From: Paulownia fortunei
Lineage: Eukaryota; Streptophyta; Magnoliopsida; Lamiales; Paulowniaceae
Direction: 5' to 3'
Length of the DNA: 64,000 nt
NCBI GenBank assembly: GCA_019321725.1
Contig: CM033116.1
Location: 6,320,642-6,384,641, forward strand
Shown: piece after piece, positions 49,797 through 61,684 of the stretch
How the letters are laid out: each line of letters begins with the position of its first letter
Numbering within the stretch: the stretch's first letter is position 1
Notes under the pieces: generated by a model
What the model was told of the DNA's origin: nothing
The model's database searches: none
Seen by the model: only the letters and a program-made list of their open reading frames with translations
Translations under genes and position numbers: made by a program

Positions 49797-51700
49797 ATGT
49801 TCGGGAGAGTAGATCCACATTCACATCAGGGTAGACACATGAGTGTGACGGGGGATGAGGGAGAGTCACACGGCCGAGACAGGGGTACCCCAGATGCAAC
49901 CAAGGCGAGGGTGCCTCGGTTCCGGAAGTGGTTCATCTTGGGGCATAGGTCATGTTGTTTTCAACATTATTTAGCCCGCTCCTTTTAGCCTTCTTCTTTC
50001 TTGAGCATATAAGTTAGGTTAAAAATCCATTTTCAGGGAGTATTTTGAAAGAGTATCTCCAGCGTTGAGGGATGCACTGTTGGGATTACCTGAATGTTCA
50101 TCTGATTTAGTAGATTATGAGGATTCCATGGGTCGAGAGGGCAAAGTAGATTCGTCTGGGAGCTATGACAATGACAAGGATCGTGACGACAGTGGTCAGG
50201 GCAAGCATGGCCCCGACAACTCATCTGAGTTAGGGGAGGACCCTTCTACTCGTCGCTCAGTAGTTGGGTGTTGTATAGTGATAAGGCCTGACTCCCTAGA
50301 TAGCGTGGTGTCTAGGTCCAACTTGATCTCCTTTCAGAAGAGATTAGATTTACCATCTTGTTTTAAGTTTATAGCTCCATCTTTCGGATAGAGGAAGCCC
50401 CTTGAGGGTTACTTCATTGTCTACATGTTCAATTTTGCTTGTGGATTCTCGCTTCATCCTTCTCCCCTTTTGGTTGAGGTGATATATGCTTATGGCCTTT
50501 GTGTAGGCCATTATACTCTAGCTCCTACTCGTACTTTGAGGGATTTCATCATCGCTTAAAGGTGCTAGGACATCCCATGACCTTGAGGAGTTTTCTTTCT
50601 TCTTTTATTGTGAAGAGAGTGACAAGAAAGTCTTCCTATCACATCTTCCCTCGCTCAAGTTGTAGGTTCTTAGAAGGAGTTGCTTCTTCTATGGGCTCTG
50701 GAATGAGAAGTTCATTTACGCTAGGGATAACAGTTGTGGATTTTTCCATAAGTGGAGTAGTTCTCCTTCTATTTCCACTATTCTTCTTAGTTTGCGTGAG
50801 GAGTTCAAGGAACAAATATGTTGTTGCTGGGCTGTTTGATCATCCTTTCGATGTTAGCTGTTTGTTTTATGCGGGTAGCTGAATCTTTTATATTGCTTTG
50901 TACATCTTGGCTATATACACTTTGTGTTACTACCTTATTTTTCTTCTTCTAGGTAGAGAATTGGTTTTAACGACCATTAAATCCCACCAGAGGAAGACGC
51001 ATAATGGCGAGGCAGGTTCAAGCAGGTCTCCATCTAGGAGAGACAGTGATGAGCGGCGCTTCTCGCCCAAGCACCCTGGGGGTGAGCCCCAGTCTTCTTC
51101 CAGCCCTGCTGAGTGGACTTGTGGTAGTCAGTCATCTAGGCCTCCTTCTACTTCTATTACGAGCAAGATGTGAGAAGGGAGGCTAATAACTCTCTTCCTC
51201 AAGAGAGTTCAGGCTCTAGCATATTCTCTCCTGGTGTTAATCGTCAAGTAGGGATTCACAGAAAAGTACTGAGGAGATTACTCATCATGAGAGGAAGATG
51301 ACCAAAATGGCTAAGAGTCTTGCAGAGCTAAAATCCAAGTATGACCATGAGGTGAGGATTGGTAAGGGATTCTTACAGTCTCAGGATGGGTCTAGCTTGC
51401 TTCCCAGCAGGGTAGTTGGTATTGTCGAGGCCTTCAAGGCCTCTATGCTTTTGATAAGGCGATGCTTGACCAAGCCTTAGTGATTTATGCCCAGACCATA
51501 CGTGACTATAGGTGCATCATGAGAGAGACCGGATGCTTCTTAAGGATGATGCGATGTTGCTTGATCCTGAGGTATCATATGATGAGAAAGTTGGGACTGC
51601 AGCTCTTCTTTTCATCCTAAAGGTCCCAACTGTGACAGAGGATCCTCAGGGCAAGCTGGAGAATGGAGCCCCCGCAAGACGATGTCGCTTAGGGCTTTAA
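49797..51700 (+). pseudogene. Antisense extra ORF (gypsy-type 'Transposase_28'-like), decayed
   Basis: Broken frames run in order along this stretch: MFGRVDPHSHQGRHMSVTGD, then FQKRLDLPSCFKFIAPSF, then a Pro/Ser/Asp-rich hydrophilic region, a frame with the look of ...EGYFIVYMFNFACGFSLHP, and later coiled-coil-like MTKMAKSLAELKSKYDHEVR. The LPSCFKFIAPSF stretch is characteristic of the 'putative gypsy type transposon' family (PF04195) carried by Tat elements. At least four frame changes or stops interrupt it. Confidence 0.6.
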
Positions 51701-52044
51701 GCATTTTTTCTTTCCCCATATGTTTAGGGGTTTTACTTTATTTTTTCTAGACATATTTTAGATATTTTTATTTGTTTTTTAACACATGGTGTTTTTTTTT
51801 CTTCCGCCCTAGTGGGGTACATACATTATACTTTTGCTATTTCTATTTTCTGTCATATGACATAGATGATTGAGACTTCTTACCCCTTCTATTTTATTTT
51901 GTTTCCTCACGTGCGTTATGATTTTTGTGAGACTACTTTTTCTCAACGGGCATAGAGGTTAATTTGTAGTAACATTACATCTTTGCAGGCAGGGTTGTAG
52001 GCCAATGCTTATGGGACTATGCTTGAGATGGCACAGAGTCATCT

Positions 52045-52226
52045 CTTAGGGGATTATCAGGTGCTTGGGATATGCATGTAGCAATTGCTCAAGAACTGTC
52101 AAGTACCTCAGATGTGCACATGGCCATCACTTATAGGTCTATCAAGTGCCCAGGATGTGCATGTAATCATCGCTTAGGGGATTGTCAGGTGTCGGGGATA
52201 TGTACATGGCCATTACTTATGGGTCT
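52045..52226. repeat. ~43-bp tandem repeat, about 4.3 copies
   Basis: Units start CTTAGGGGATTATCAGGTGC (52045), CTCAAGAACTGTCAAGTACC, CTTATAGGTCTATCAAGTGC and CTTAGGGGATTGTCAGGTGT, each followed by a (G/A)GATATG(C/T)(A/G)CATG-type stretch, then a partial unit. It lies in the non-coding part of the gypsy element. Confidence 0.88.
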
Positions 52227-52568
52227 ATTCATATTTGTTGCTTGTCTGCTAGTTCATTGATTTCCTGGACCCTGGGGGCACCACGTTTTTAGATGTATAA
52301 TGTAATCATTTAATAAGTTAGAATAATAATATAGAGAGCAATAAACTTAGATAAATAATTTCATAGTCAATGCAAAATGTAAATCTCCCAAACACAGAGA
52401 GTCCCAGGAAAATAAATATAAACAATAGAGATAAATTATTTAAACAACGCATAAGCTGGAAATTGTTTAAGTAGCTCAAAGGATAGGGAAGCAGTAAAGA
52501 CTTAAAAAAGCCTATTATGCGAGAAGTGGGACGAAGCACATTTATCTTTAGATATTGCTGCTACTCTC

Positions 52569-53080
52569 TCAGGGACCCTTTGCTTTTTTCAACGTGGTAA
52601 CATAACACTTCATGGCAATACATATATCTTTTTCCACTTCTCCCACTCCAGTGACTGTTGGGAATTTGACCTTCAGGATGACAATAAAAGCTATCGCTCT
52701 GAATTGGTTCGTGTTGGGTCTTCCCAATATCATGTTATACACTGAAGGGGTTTTCACCACCAGGAATCTCACGAGTTGAGTGGTTTCGTATGGCCCCTGA
52801 TCTCCCAACCTCAGCTATAGTATTTTTTCTTCCAGCGCCTTCACTACCTCTATAGTGAAGCCAACAAGAGGGGCATTAACTGGGACTACTTGGAACTGAT
52901 CTATTTGCAACTTCTGGAAAGCATCATAAAAAATGATATCCACCGCTCTGTCGCATCTGTCAGGACTCTCTTCACTAGGAAGCTTGCTAGTACTATAGAG
53001 ATGGCTATGGCATCAACTTATTGCATGGTTGTAGGGTTGAGATCCTATGCTCCAAATGTGATTGTCATGTTCTTCTAACA
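52569..53080 (-). pseudogene. Retrotransposon aspartic protease relic
   Basis: The stretch TQLVRFLVVKTPSVYNMILG followed by RPNTNQFRA and a KVKFPT..GVGEV segment is the typical C-terminal half of a Tat-type protease domain. Upstream, a DRAVDIIFYDAFQK stretch stands where the active-site D(S/T/N)G motif is expected, so the motif is lost. Stops and frameshifts occur in between. Confidence 0.7.
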
Positions 53081-53399
53081 AATTAGTTTGAGCGCCATGA
53101 CCCCCGGAGGGACTTGAGAACTTAACTCCTTCTTATATGCCCTAAGCGCACTTCTCGATTCCTACCGTTAGGCCCTTCTGATATGATATTTATCACCCCT
53201 GTAAATGAAGGGTTTTGTTATCCATCCTCCATCTGACTTCTATTTGGCTGTCAAGAGTATAAGTTTCTGGTAGGAGGTGGGTCCTAGGTTGGGCAATCTA
53301 CTTGAGGATGTTGGTTGACAAACTCTTTTAGATATCCCCATTGAATTAATTTTTTGATCTTATTATTTAGGTGGAAGCATTCTTCCATCGTATATCGTA

Positions 53400-54560
53400 A
53401 TGAAAATGATAGTACTTATTGGAGTTTTTTCTATCGGGGATTTTCCTTCAACTTCTTGGGAGGCTTTATAATGCTTTGTCTTTGTGTGGTCAACAGTCGA
53501 TGATAGTCAGTCGTAGACTAACGTCGCTCTACTTTCTTGAAGCTGGCTTTCTCCTTTTCCTTTTGTTTCCTCTTAGATCCTACTTCTGGGTGTGTTGATC
53601 CTTGATGCATATATGCTTCCCCGCACTAGATAAAAGTTCCTCTAGTGATACTAGTGGCTTCCCAACGATTGACTCCTTAAGTCTTCCCTGATGAAGGTTC
53701 TGTTATAAATATGTTGGCTAAAAGCTCATAGTGGACATATTGTACTTCATTGATTGCTTTTGATGAAGTGTTGTATGTATTCACATAAATATTTCTCTTC
53801 CATTTGCTTGATCATGAATATATGAGCAATGGCCTTGAGGCTCTTCTGATTTATAGAGAATTGATGGAGGAAGCTTTTAATAAGTTGTTCCATCCTAGAT
53901 ATAGATCCTGCTGGTAACTAATTAAACCACGTCAATGATCTCTTCATAAGTGTTGTGTGAATAACCTTGTGATACACTGCATTGCTCATATCGTATAAGT
54001 CTGCCTTGGCGTAAAACTTGTCCAAGTGCTTATGTAGGTCTCCTACTCCGTCGTATTCTTGGAGTTTAAATTTTTTATCCTCGGAGGTAGGGGTTCAACC
54101 AAAATGTTAGCTGCAAATGGGTTTTTTCTACGCTATATCACTACTACAGATCGAGTGCTGCCTTCCAGAATGGCGAAGTGATGAGTAATGCGTGATTCTT
54201 CTATCCCTACTGGCCTATGTATTGGTTGCGGGCTCTGAGGAATATTCTTGTTGGTCATCTCTTTATACTCCTTCTCTATATGACTCTTCTGCCTTCGTGG
54301 GGTGTGAGCCTTCTCCTTGTTGTGAGGCCTGGAGGCAAGGATCTACCTGGTATTCGGTGAGGTATTGGGTTATCGCCTTGGCTATTGCTCTCGTGGCCAT
54401 ATCTTTAAGTAGAGCCCGTAGCTCTTCCTACGTGAGTCGAACTTCCACGTCTTGGTATGAACCTCATGTTGGGAGTTGTTGCTCCGGTCCTGCGGTGCTT
54501 CCTAACGTTGTTGATCTCCACCATCATTGTTGGATCCATGCTCTGGTGGAGCTCATTTGA
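53400..54560 (-). pseudogene. Ty3/gypsy gag relic
   Basis: In scattered frames the minus strand reads NPFAANILVEPLPPRIKNLN, then KFYAKADLYDMSNAVYHKV, then LTWFN, then LPAGSISRMEQLIKSFLHQF, then MIKQMEEKYLCEYIQHFIK. These match the retrotransposon gag core domain in correct order. Several stops and frame changes show it is dead. Confidence 0.75.
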
Positions 54561-54616
54561 GTGTTGGTTTATCTAGTTCTTTTGCATTTCTGTATTCTCA
54601 ATACTGTGGTAGGGAT

Positions 54617-54637
54617 TTTCCACAGACGGTGCCAAAC
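54617..54637 (-). other. Gypsy primer-binding site
   Basis: On the minus strand, directly after the LTR end ...CATCA, the sequence TTTGGCACCGTCTGTGGAAA matches the TGGCGCCGTCTGTGGGAA-type primer-binding context of Tat/Ogre-like elements, with small changes. This fixes the element's orientation. Confidence 0.65.
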
Positions 54638-54900
54638 TGATGCTGCTGATTTTTGTATATTGAGGTTAGGAAGGCTCTCGCATTATCCCATGGAAGCCCC
54701 TTTGATGCCTAAATTAGTAAATATCCAAGAGAATAAGTATTAACTCAAAGCGTGAATTAAAATAGCGTATCTTGTAAATGTGGAGATTGAAGCTATTTAT
54801 ATCTAGTCATTTTGGGACATGGGCCTCATGAAAGTTTCATGGGCCTGGTTACCTTATCAGGCAGATATATTGTATCTTTGGGCCACTTGGCCCTCTTACA
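54638..54900 (-). repeat. Right LTR (5' LTR) of the Ty3/gypsy element
   Basis: 263 bp that begins TGTAAGAGGG and ends CATCA when read on the minus strand, with canonical TG...CA ends next to the primer-binding site. Direct repeat of 49195-49476. Confidence 0.75.
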
Positions 54901-55271
54901 GGCATTCACCTCATAAACAGATTCATCAGCTTGAAATTCCTCAGTTTTGCATTTGATATTGAATCATTTTCTAACGAGTTTATTATAATGTGTTGGACAC
55001 AATCAAATCAATAATTAAATTTCTAAATTTTTCAGTAAAAAAAGTAAAATATACGACAAATATAACCATCCATTGTCATCGAATGACTTGGATAAATGCC
55101 TTTTTACAAATATTTCCCCATCCCACCATCTCTAGACCATGTCTCCAAAATTAGTTCTTTTGGTAAAGGGAATATGAAATAAAAATACCTATATCTGGCC
55201 CATAAACCCTAAGCAAACGTACCCAGAGTAAATAAGACTTATATAGAAATTAGAATATATAAAAGGAATAG
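54901..55271. other. Spacer between the gypsy and hAT elements
   Basis: About 370 bp of AT-rich DNA without a recognised feature. Confidence 0.55.
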
Positions 55272-55456
55272 AACCCTATTTTAGGGGTGTGCACGTATAG
55301 GAAATCGATTCAATCGTACGGGTACCAAAAATTAGGTACATTCAGAATATAGAACCAAAAATTCAATTCGCAATTGGGTTTTTAGTTTCTAAGAGTTTTG
55401 ATATTTGGTACGGTATCGGTATATTGGTCCGGTATATTATACCATACTGAATACCA

Positions 55457-55458
<2 letters not shown>

Positions 55459-55496
<38 letters not shown>

Positions 55497-55505
55497 ATAT
55501 ATATG
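55459..55505. repeat. (AT)n microsatellite
   Basis: A long AT run interrupted once by a short T-rich break. It lies in the left subterminal region of the hAT element. Confidence 0.95.
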
Positions 55506-56867
55506 TTTAATTTTTATGATTTAGGGACTTTGAATTTGATTTTTGAGTCTTTGACTTAAGAATAAAGATTTTGACTCTCACATTCCTAATTCCACTCCAT
55601 TCACTCCAGTGCTCCACCCAAACTCTCTCTGTGTCTGATCGATTCTATCTTTGTCTCTCGTTAATCTCTCTAACAACCACCACTCTAGCATATGAGCCAC
55701 CGCTCTACCATCTTGTTGCCTACCACCGAGCCACTAGTAGTAGCCACCATCTTCTTCGATAGTCAGGATCTCCACTACTCCACCAAAATTTTCAATTCTC
55801 TATTCTCGTCGTCTTGCTGTCGACTCTAGCCTTCATGCTCATCACCAGTGGCCATTGTAGGCCTTCTCTACTCCACGACAGGTGTTGATTTCAAAACCCT
55901 GGGCCCCCAAAAATAGGAAATCACTATTTTTTCTCATTATTTCTAATTTATTCCAATTAGCCTATGTAAATTTTTGCGTAATTCTTTTTTATGTCAATAT
56001 ATCCTGAACCTAAAATTTGGATAAAATTTAAAGGTCATTCATTTGAAATTTTAAATTTGGTAGAAATTGAGCTCAGTGGTGCATTTCCTGCATCTTGTGG
56101 AGATAAAATCGATCTAGCATTCAGATATTTATTTTCCACCATGTGTGTCTTTATACAATAGTGATGGTGTGCTGCCAAGTTTATACTAAAAGATCAAGAG
56201 CATGCTAACAGAACATTAACGGCATTACCGAATTAGCAATAGTTTGCATTAAGTTTTAAATAACAAATGCTATTTTTATTTGTCTTAAATATCTCATTGT
56301 CAACCAGACTGTTGCTAAAAACTAGTCCTAATTAAAATGTTTGACCAAAACATAAAGTTACACTATTGATGAGAAATCAATTTTTATATATATTCTCATT
56401 TTATTCATTTGTGTACATTTCTCAAGTCTTTTATGTGTCATACCTCAAGCATTGATTTTGATAGTTTCATCAGCAAGAAATCAGGAATTAGTCCTTTTGG
56501 TCTTTCTCAGGTATCCACCTATAGTAAGAATTGATTATTTATCTAATGAGTTGGCTTTCGGTTTAGCTTGACTTATTTAATGTAAATTAAGCAATTTATA
56601 CATTAAATCAAAATGACTTTGTTTTATACAATCAAAATACTAAATAGTTGATCTCATTATTAAAAGACTTAGTACATAAATCATATCGTGAAACTGATAC
56701 AGACTACTAATGGGGGACAAAGCATTTTGAACTACTTGTTTATTCAAGATATGTTGTTTGTACGTCATTAAAAATTGAGAACTTTAACTCCTTTTCATAC
56801 AAGTATGTCTTTTTCCTGCTCATACATGATCTCATTCCATTTATATTATTTTCTCATTCTCAGATAT

Positions 56868-58964
56868 ATGGAAAGTGAAGTAGATGACTTAATGAGCTCT
56901 AGGCACATAGGTTCATATCTAATGTCAACTTAATCTCAACTGACATCTAAACCGACAAAAGAAATGGAGATTTTAGACACCCCAAAGGAAGTTGAAAGAC
57001 AATTTGAAAGGCCAAAAAGGAAAAAAGATGTCTAGAAGAGCTCATGTTTAGGATCATTTCACTCTTTACACTAATAAGAGTGGGAAGCCGAGGGCAAATG
57101 TGAATACTATGATAAAAATTATGCAGCTAATCCTTTAAAAAATGGGACTTCTAGAATGAATAATCATATGAAAATTTTCAAAAATCATCATAATAATGCA
57201 TATACAAGAGATAATCAAACAGTTGAAAGCTTTTGTTAAAGTGTAATCGGGGGATTTAGACATGCATGTTCTATTTGAAAATTTGATCAACAAGCTGTTA
57301 GAAAAAGCCTAGTTTGCATGATCATTAAATATGAATTGCCCTTTAATTTTATGGAGAATGAAGGATTTAAGTGTTAAAGTGTAATCATATGAAAATTTTC
57401 AAAAATCATCATAATAATGCATATACAAGAGATAATCAAACAATTGAAAGCTTTTGTTAAAGTGTAACCGAGGGATTTAGACATGCATGTTCTATTTGAA
57501 AATTTGATCAACAAGCTGTTAGAAAAAGCATAGTTCGTATGATCATTAAATATGAATTGCCCTTTAATTTTGTGGAGAATGAAGGATTTAAGGAGCTTAT
57601 GTCCATTGCATGTCCATAATTTGTTGTTCTATCAAGAACAACAATAACAAGAGATTGTTATAAACTGCATTTTGATCAAAAAAATAAGTTGAAGACTTAT
57701 TTTACGATATCTGGATAGAGACTTTCATTGACCACTGATGCATAGACTTTTAATCAAAGACTCATCTATTTGTGTTTGACTGATCATTACATTGATGATG
57801 ATTGGAAAATGCGTAAAGTGATTCTTAATTTCATTCCATGTCATTCTCATAAAGGTGATGAAGTCAGTCTTTTGGTTGAGAAATACTTGCTTGATTAGGA
57901 ATAAGATAAGATTTTTACTATTACTATTAATAATGCTTTTTCGAATGATACTACTATTGCTTATTTGAAAAGAAGGTTTTTTTACTTAGGGGACTGCAAT
58001 ATTATGTCGCAAATATTTGCATATGAGATGTGTTGCTCACATTATTCATCTTGTAGTGAAAGATCGATTGAAAGAATTTAATGAGTCAATTGAGCGTATT
58101 CACACAATGGTGAGGTATGTACGACAATCACCTGTTAGGTTGAAAAAGATTAATGATTTTATTGTTGAGGAGAAGGTAGAAAGAAAAAAATCATTGTGTT
58201 TGGATATTCCAACAATGTGGAACTTTGTTTAAACAATGCTAAAGACAACTGAAATTTTTAAGGGTATATTTGAGAGGTATGAGTTGTCTAATACCGACTT
58301 TCGTACATATTTTATGCTTGGGGGACCTTATGCAAATATAGGTTCTGAATCTTTATTTGTGACATCCAATACTTTCATAGATGAAATTAGTAATATGGAT
58401 AAGCTTTTGAGAATTACTTGCAATATATTTTCAAGAATATGTACAGGTCTGAACGTGAAGAGCACATGAAAAACTTGACAAAGATTGTTCTTTATGATGT
58501 TTTTGAGGATTATAAGATTTTATATTCTTCTGTAACATCTACATCATCATATTATTGAAGTGTGCTTATGGAAAATACAACTCTAAATGAATATGAAAGT
58601 GATAATGAGGCTGACTTTAGGACTGTGAGGGTTAATAAAAAGAGATATATGCAAATGTTGTTTGAGATTGGAGTCGATTAATCAGAATTAGATTTGTATG
58701 TGCAGGAACATACTGCAAAAGATTCTACAAAAGCCATAGATTTTCATTTTAGGTAGATTGACTCGTGATGTGTTAACCATGTTAATATCTACCATGGCTT
58801 TGGAGTCTGCCTTTAGCACTAGGGGTCGCATAATTAACGACTTTAGAGCTTAATTGACTCCCAAAATGGACAAGCTAATTTGTTGCGAAGATTGGCTTCG
58901 TCATGCTCTGGTTAAGTCTTTGGAAGAGAATTATGAGTTTATTCAAAGAATTGAAAAAGTATAA
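56868..58964 (+). pseudogene. hAT-family transposase, degenerate
   Basis: Reading from MESEVDDLMSSRHIGSYLMS, pieces of a plant hAT transposase appear in order. There is a BED zinc-finger remnant (KCEYYDKNYAANPLKNGTSR, with its first cysteine pair damaged to C-x2-Y), a KSLVCMIIKYELPF segment, a central GLQ/HMRCVAHIIHLVVKDRL stretch, and a C-terminal dimerisation domain with LTRDVLTMLISTMALESAFS and later CCEDWLRHALVKSLEE. Many stops and frameshifts interrupt it, and a 221-bp internal tandem duplication is present. It cannot encode a working enzyme. Confidence 0.85.
57162..57591 (+). repeat. 221-bp tandem duplication inside the hAT transposase
   Basis: AATCATATGAAAATTTTCAA at 57162 recurs at 57383, and the match runs to AAGGATTTAA in both (57370 and 57591). 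About 209 of 221 bases are shared with few differences. The duplication arose after, or during, decay of the transposase. Confidence 0.93.
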
Positions 58965-60406
58965 TTTTAATGTTTACTTACAATAGCTAATTTTACATTT
59001 TATTTATATATAATTATTATTTACATCTTCTTCACATATGATTCTCATCATATACTTGTAGATATAGTGTTAAATGTTGGGATGAAGCCCAATATCTTTG
59101 ACTTATGATTATGTGATTGCAAGACTAGAATCAGATATAATGTACTAAATAAGCTTTTTGATGAATGCTTGTTTCTTTAAATGTTGTTCTAAGTTTTTCT
59201 TTTCACTTAAAATAATTGTTCTCAATTTGTATTTCATGTGGCGGAAAGATGGTAGAATTTGATAAATTTTTATTTCTAATTGGCATTCACTTTGAAACAG
59301 AATGGATTGTACAAAATCAAAAATAATTTAAACTGCTACTTTCACTCATTTGACAATTAGTTAATCTTAATGGTACGGGAACAAGATAACATTTATTAAC
59401 AAATAGAACCTTTTTACTAGAACATACTTTGAGATTTTAGAATATGCATGCAGATGCATAACCAATACCCAGTAGAGGAAATTTCTTGCAAATGAGGTTG
59501 AGTGTGTTCCTTCTTAGTTGGTGTAAACATTTGTATTCAATTTCTTTTATTATAATTAATGGTTTTGAATATCCTTATAATCTTTTAACTCGACTCTTAT
59601 GATATCAAGTTGCACATATTAAAGTACCTTATTTGTGTTTCTTGTACACGCATTTTCTTCTTCTAAGTGACCACTACTAGAGGAAGAATTTGTTGGTTCT
59701 TCCACAATCACATAGAGGATATACGCTGCTTTTGGCTCTTCGATGGTGGAGATATTTGGTTATTTTGCTTTGGATTATTAGATGTTATTTACTTTTTAAT
59801 TTACATTGGGTAATTTTTGGCTCTTATATTATTATGTACGATAATTAAGTCATGTAAATATTAAACAATAAGCAATGGACTATTATGGACCTTGTAGTAT
59901 TGTGCCTTTTAATTTGAATATTATCATTATGTGTAATATGTTATAACGAACTAACAAGATTGATGTGGTGGTGTGCTTTTTAGTTTGTTGATCTGATATT
60001 TTTTATGTGATTTAAGTATTAGACCTTTTTTATATTATTTAAGTATACTGTGATTGTTTTTTATCATTATTTAATGAAATTTTTAAAATTAAATATTGTT
60101 TGATTGAATTCTGGTTGGGATATAACAGGTTAGATCGGTTAAAATCAAACTAAACCGGCCAAATGGATTCAATTCGGTTCGGTATGATGGAATACCGAAC
60201 CAAAATAATACAATTTCTCATTTTTTTATTTTTTTTTCAAAATTTCGATTTTACTAAAAATCATTTTGAATTACCAAAATTATTTCGATAAAAATCGAAC
60301 CAAATAGCATTACTTCAATTCGGTATTCAGTACGATTAAATGGTCTACCGAATTTTTGGTTCTGTTTGATACAATTTTACCGAATGCACACCCTACCCTA
60401 TTTTAG

Positions 60407-61095
60407 ATATATGATCAATTTAATATGATATTTTTTTGATATTGTACTCGAATAATCAAAATCATACTAAAATAGCGAGTTTTGTAATTGCTAATACAAA
60501 AACTTGATTTTTTAAGGGGAAAAAATTATAAATTCAATATGATTCAATATAATATTTTTTGATTTTTAAAAACTATAGACACCCTCAAAATGCATCAAAA
60601 AATTAGCACATGGACTTAAAAAGTATGATATATTACTTTATCAAATCATCTAACAATTCCTCCGTGAACATAAGACGTTTGGATCCTATATTCTATTTGT
60701 GTTTAGTAAATTTTTTTGGAAATAAAGCTTATAAATTCCTTAAATAAAATATTATGATTTTATATATATTTTTTTAAAATAAGAAATTTAATATCTCAAC
60801 AAATTCTTTAATTTTGATCATATTAATTATAAAGTGTCATTATTAACATTTCATGTACTGCATAACTTTATTCAAATATTTTAAAAATTTATTTTCAAAA
60901 TAAAGATATTATAAAATTTAAAAATATCTTATAAAATATAAAAAACTTATAAAATATTTTAGAACACATTCCTAAGTTGACTTAGGAAAGCAAATCAAAC
61001 CTGAGGACCGATATATAGGTATTATTTTATTATGCTTAATTTCATGTTAAAAAAAAAAAGAGAAAAGATATTCAATTTTCAAAGGATAGGGTAAA
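60407..61095. other. AT-rich spacer with a decayed repeat
   Basis: Around 60660-60990 the sequence has repeated CTTATAAA motifs and a GTTTGG / CCTAAGTTGAC frame that recall the MITE at 11082-11478, but its ends are too eroded to define. No gene is seen. Confidence 0.45.
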
Positions 61096-61490
61096 AATCA
61101 ATATTTTCATAATCGGATGATGATCAAATCTATTTTGTTACGATTAGCGGTTCAATCGATCGGATCGATTCAATCGACAGTCGGACCGGTTTAATGAAAA
61201 TTAATCTATTATATTATTATTTTATTATATAAAATAATAATATAATAAATTAATTATTATGTAATATATTTTAAATATAAAAATAAATAAATGACTATAT
61301 AAAATAACATATAGCAAAATATAAAATTCAAATAATCATATAAATATAATAAAATATTAAATTTAAATTTTTATAAAAATAAAAAAAATAAAAAAAATAA
61401 AAATCGATCAAATCAATTTTAGCTGATTTTGATCAATTTTGAATAATTTTGATTTGTTGTTGATCGATTTTTAACTTAAATAATGTTTGA
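61096..61490 (-). repeat. Dispersed repeat with ATCGAT motifs, copy 2 (inverted)
   Basis: Inverted relative to the copy at 35949-36296. It ends about 195 bp upstream of the RBR start codon and so may form part of that gene's promoter region. Confidence 0.55.
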
Positions 61491-61684
61491 GTCTACCTTC
61501 CTTCAATTTCTCATTATTAAAACCAGCAAAACTTCTCATATACCCAGTTATAGTGATTACAGTATAAATATTCTGTACTTTCTGCCGCTGAGAAAAATAA
61601 AAAAGAGATACAGGGGATTAAAAAGCTTTGAAAGTTGCCTGCAAGGAGGACGTTTTGCTTTGGCGCCAAAGCAGAGGTGAAGTA

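Larger units (their letters stand above)
49195..54900 (-). mobile_element. Decayed Ty3/gypsy element, Tat-like, pol mostly absent
   Basis: On the minus strand the order is: LTR (54900-54638), primer-binding region (54637-54617), gag relic (~54560-53400), protease relic (~53080-52569), tandem repeats, an opposite-strand extra ORF (+ strand ~49797-51700), and a second LTR (~49476-49195). No reverse transcriptase, RNase H or integrase was found between protease and the extra ORF, so that part is probably deleted. An antisense ORF near the 3' LTR is a known trait of Tat-lineage elements. LTR divergence is visibly high, so the insertion is old. Confidence 0.75.
55284..60394 (+). mobile_element. 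hAT DNA transposon, full-length but dead
   Basis: Left end AGGGGTGTGCACG and inverted right end AGGGTGTGCATTCGGT form short terminal inverted repeats. ACCCTATTTTAG occurs exactly on both sides (55272-55283 and 60395-60406); hAT elements duplicate 8 bp, so the duplication lies within this 12-bp match and the exact ends may shift by a few bases. Both subterminal regions are rich in GGTA / CCGAA motifs. The interior holds a degenerate transposase (56868-58964) and an AT microsatellite (55459-55505). Confidence 0.75.
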
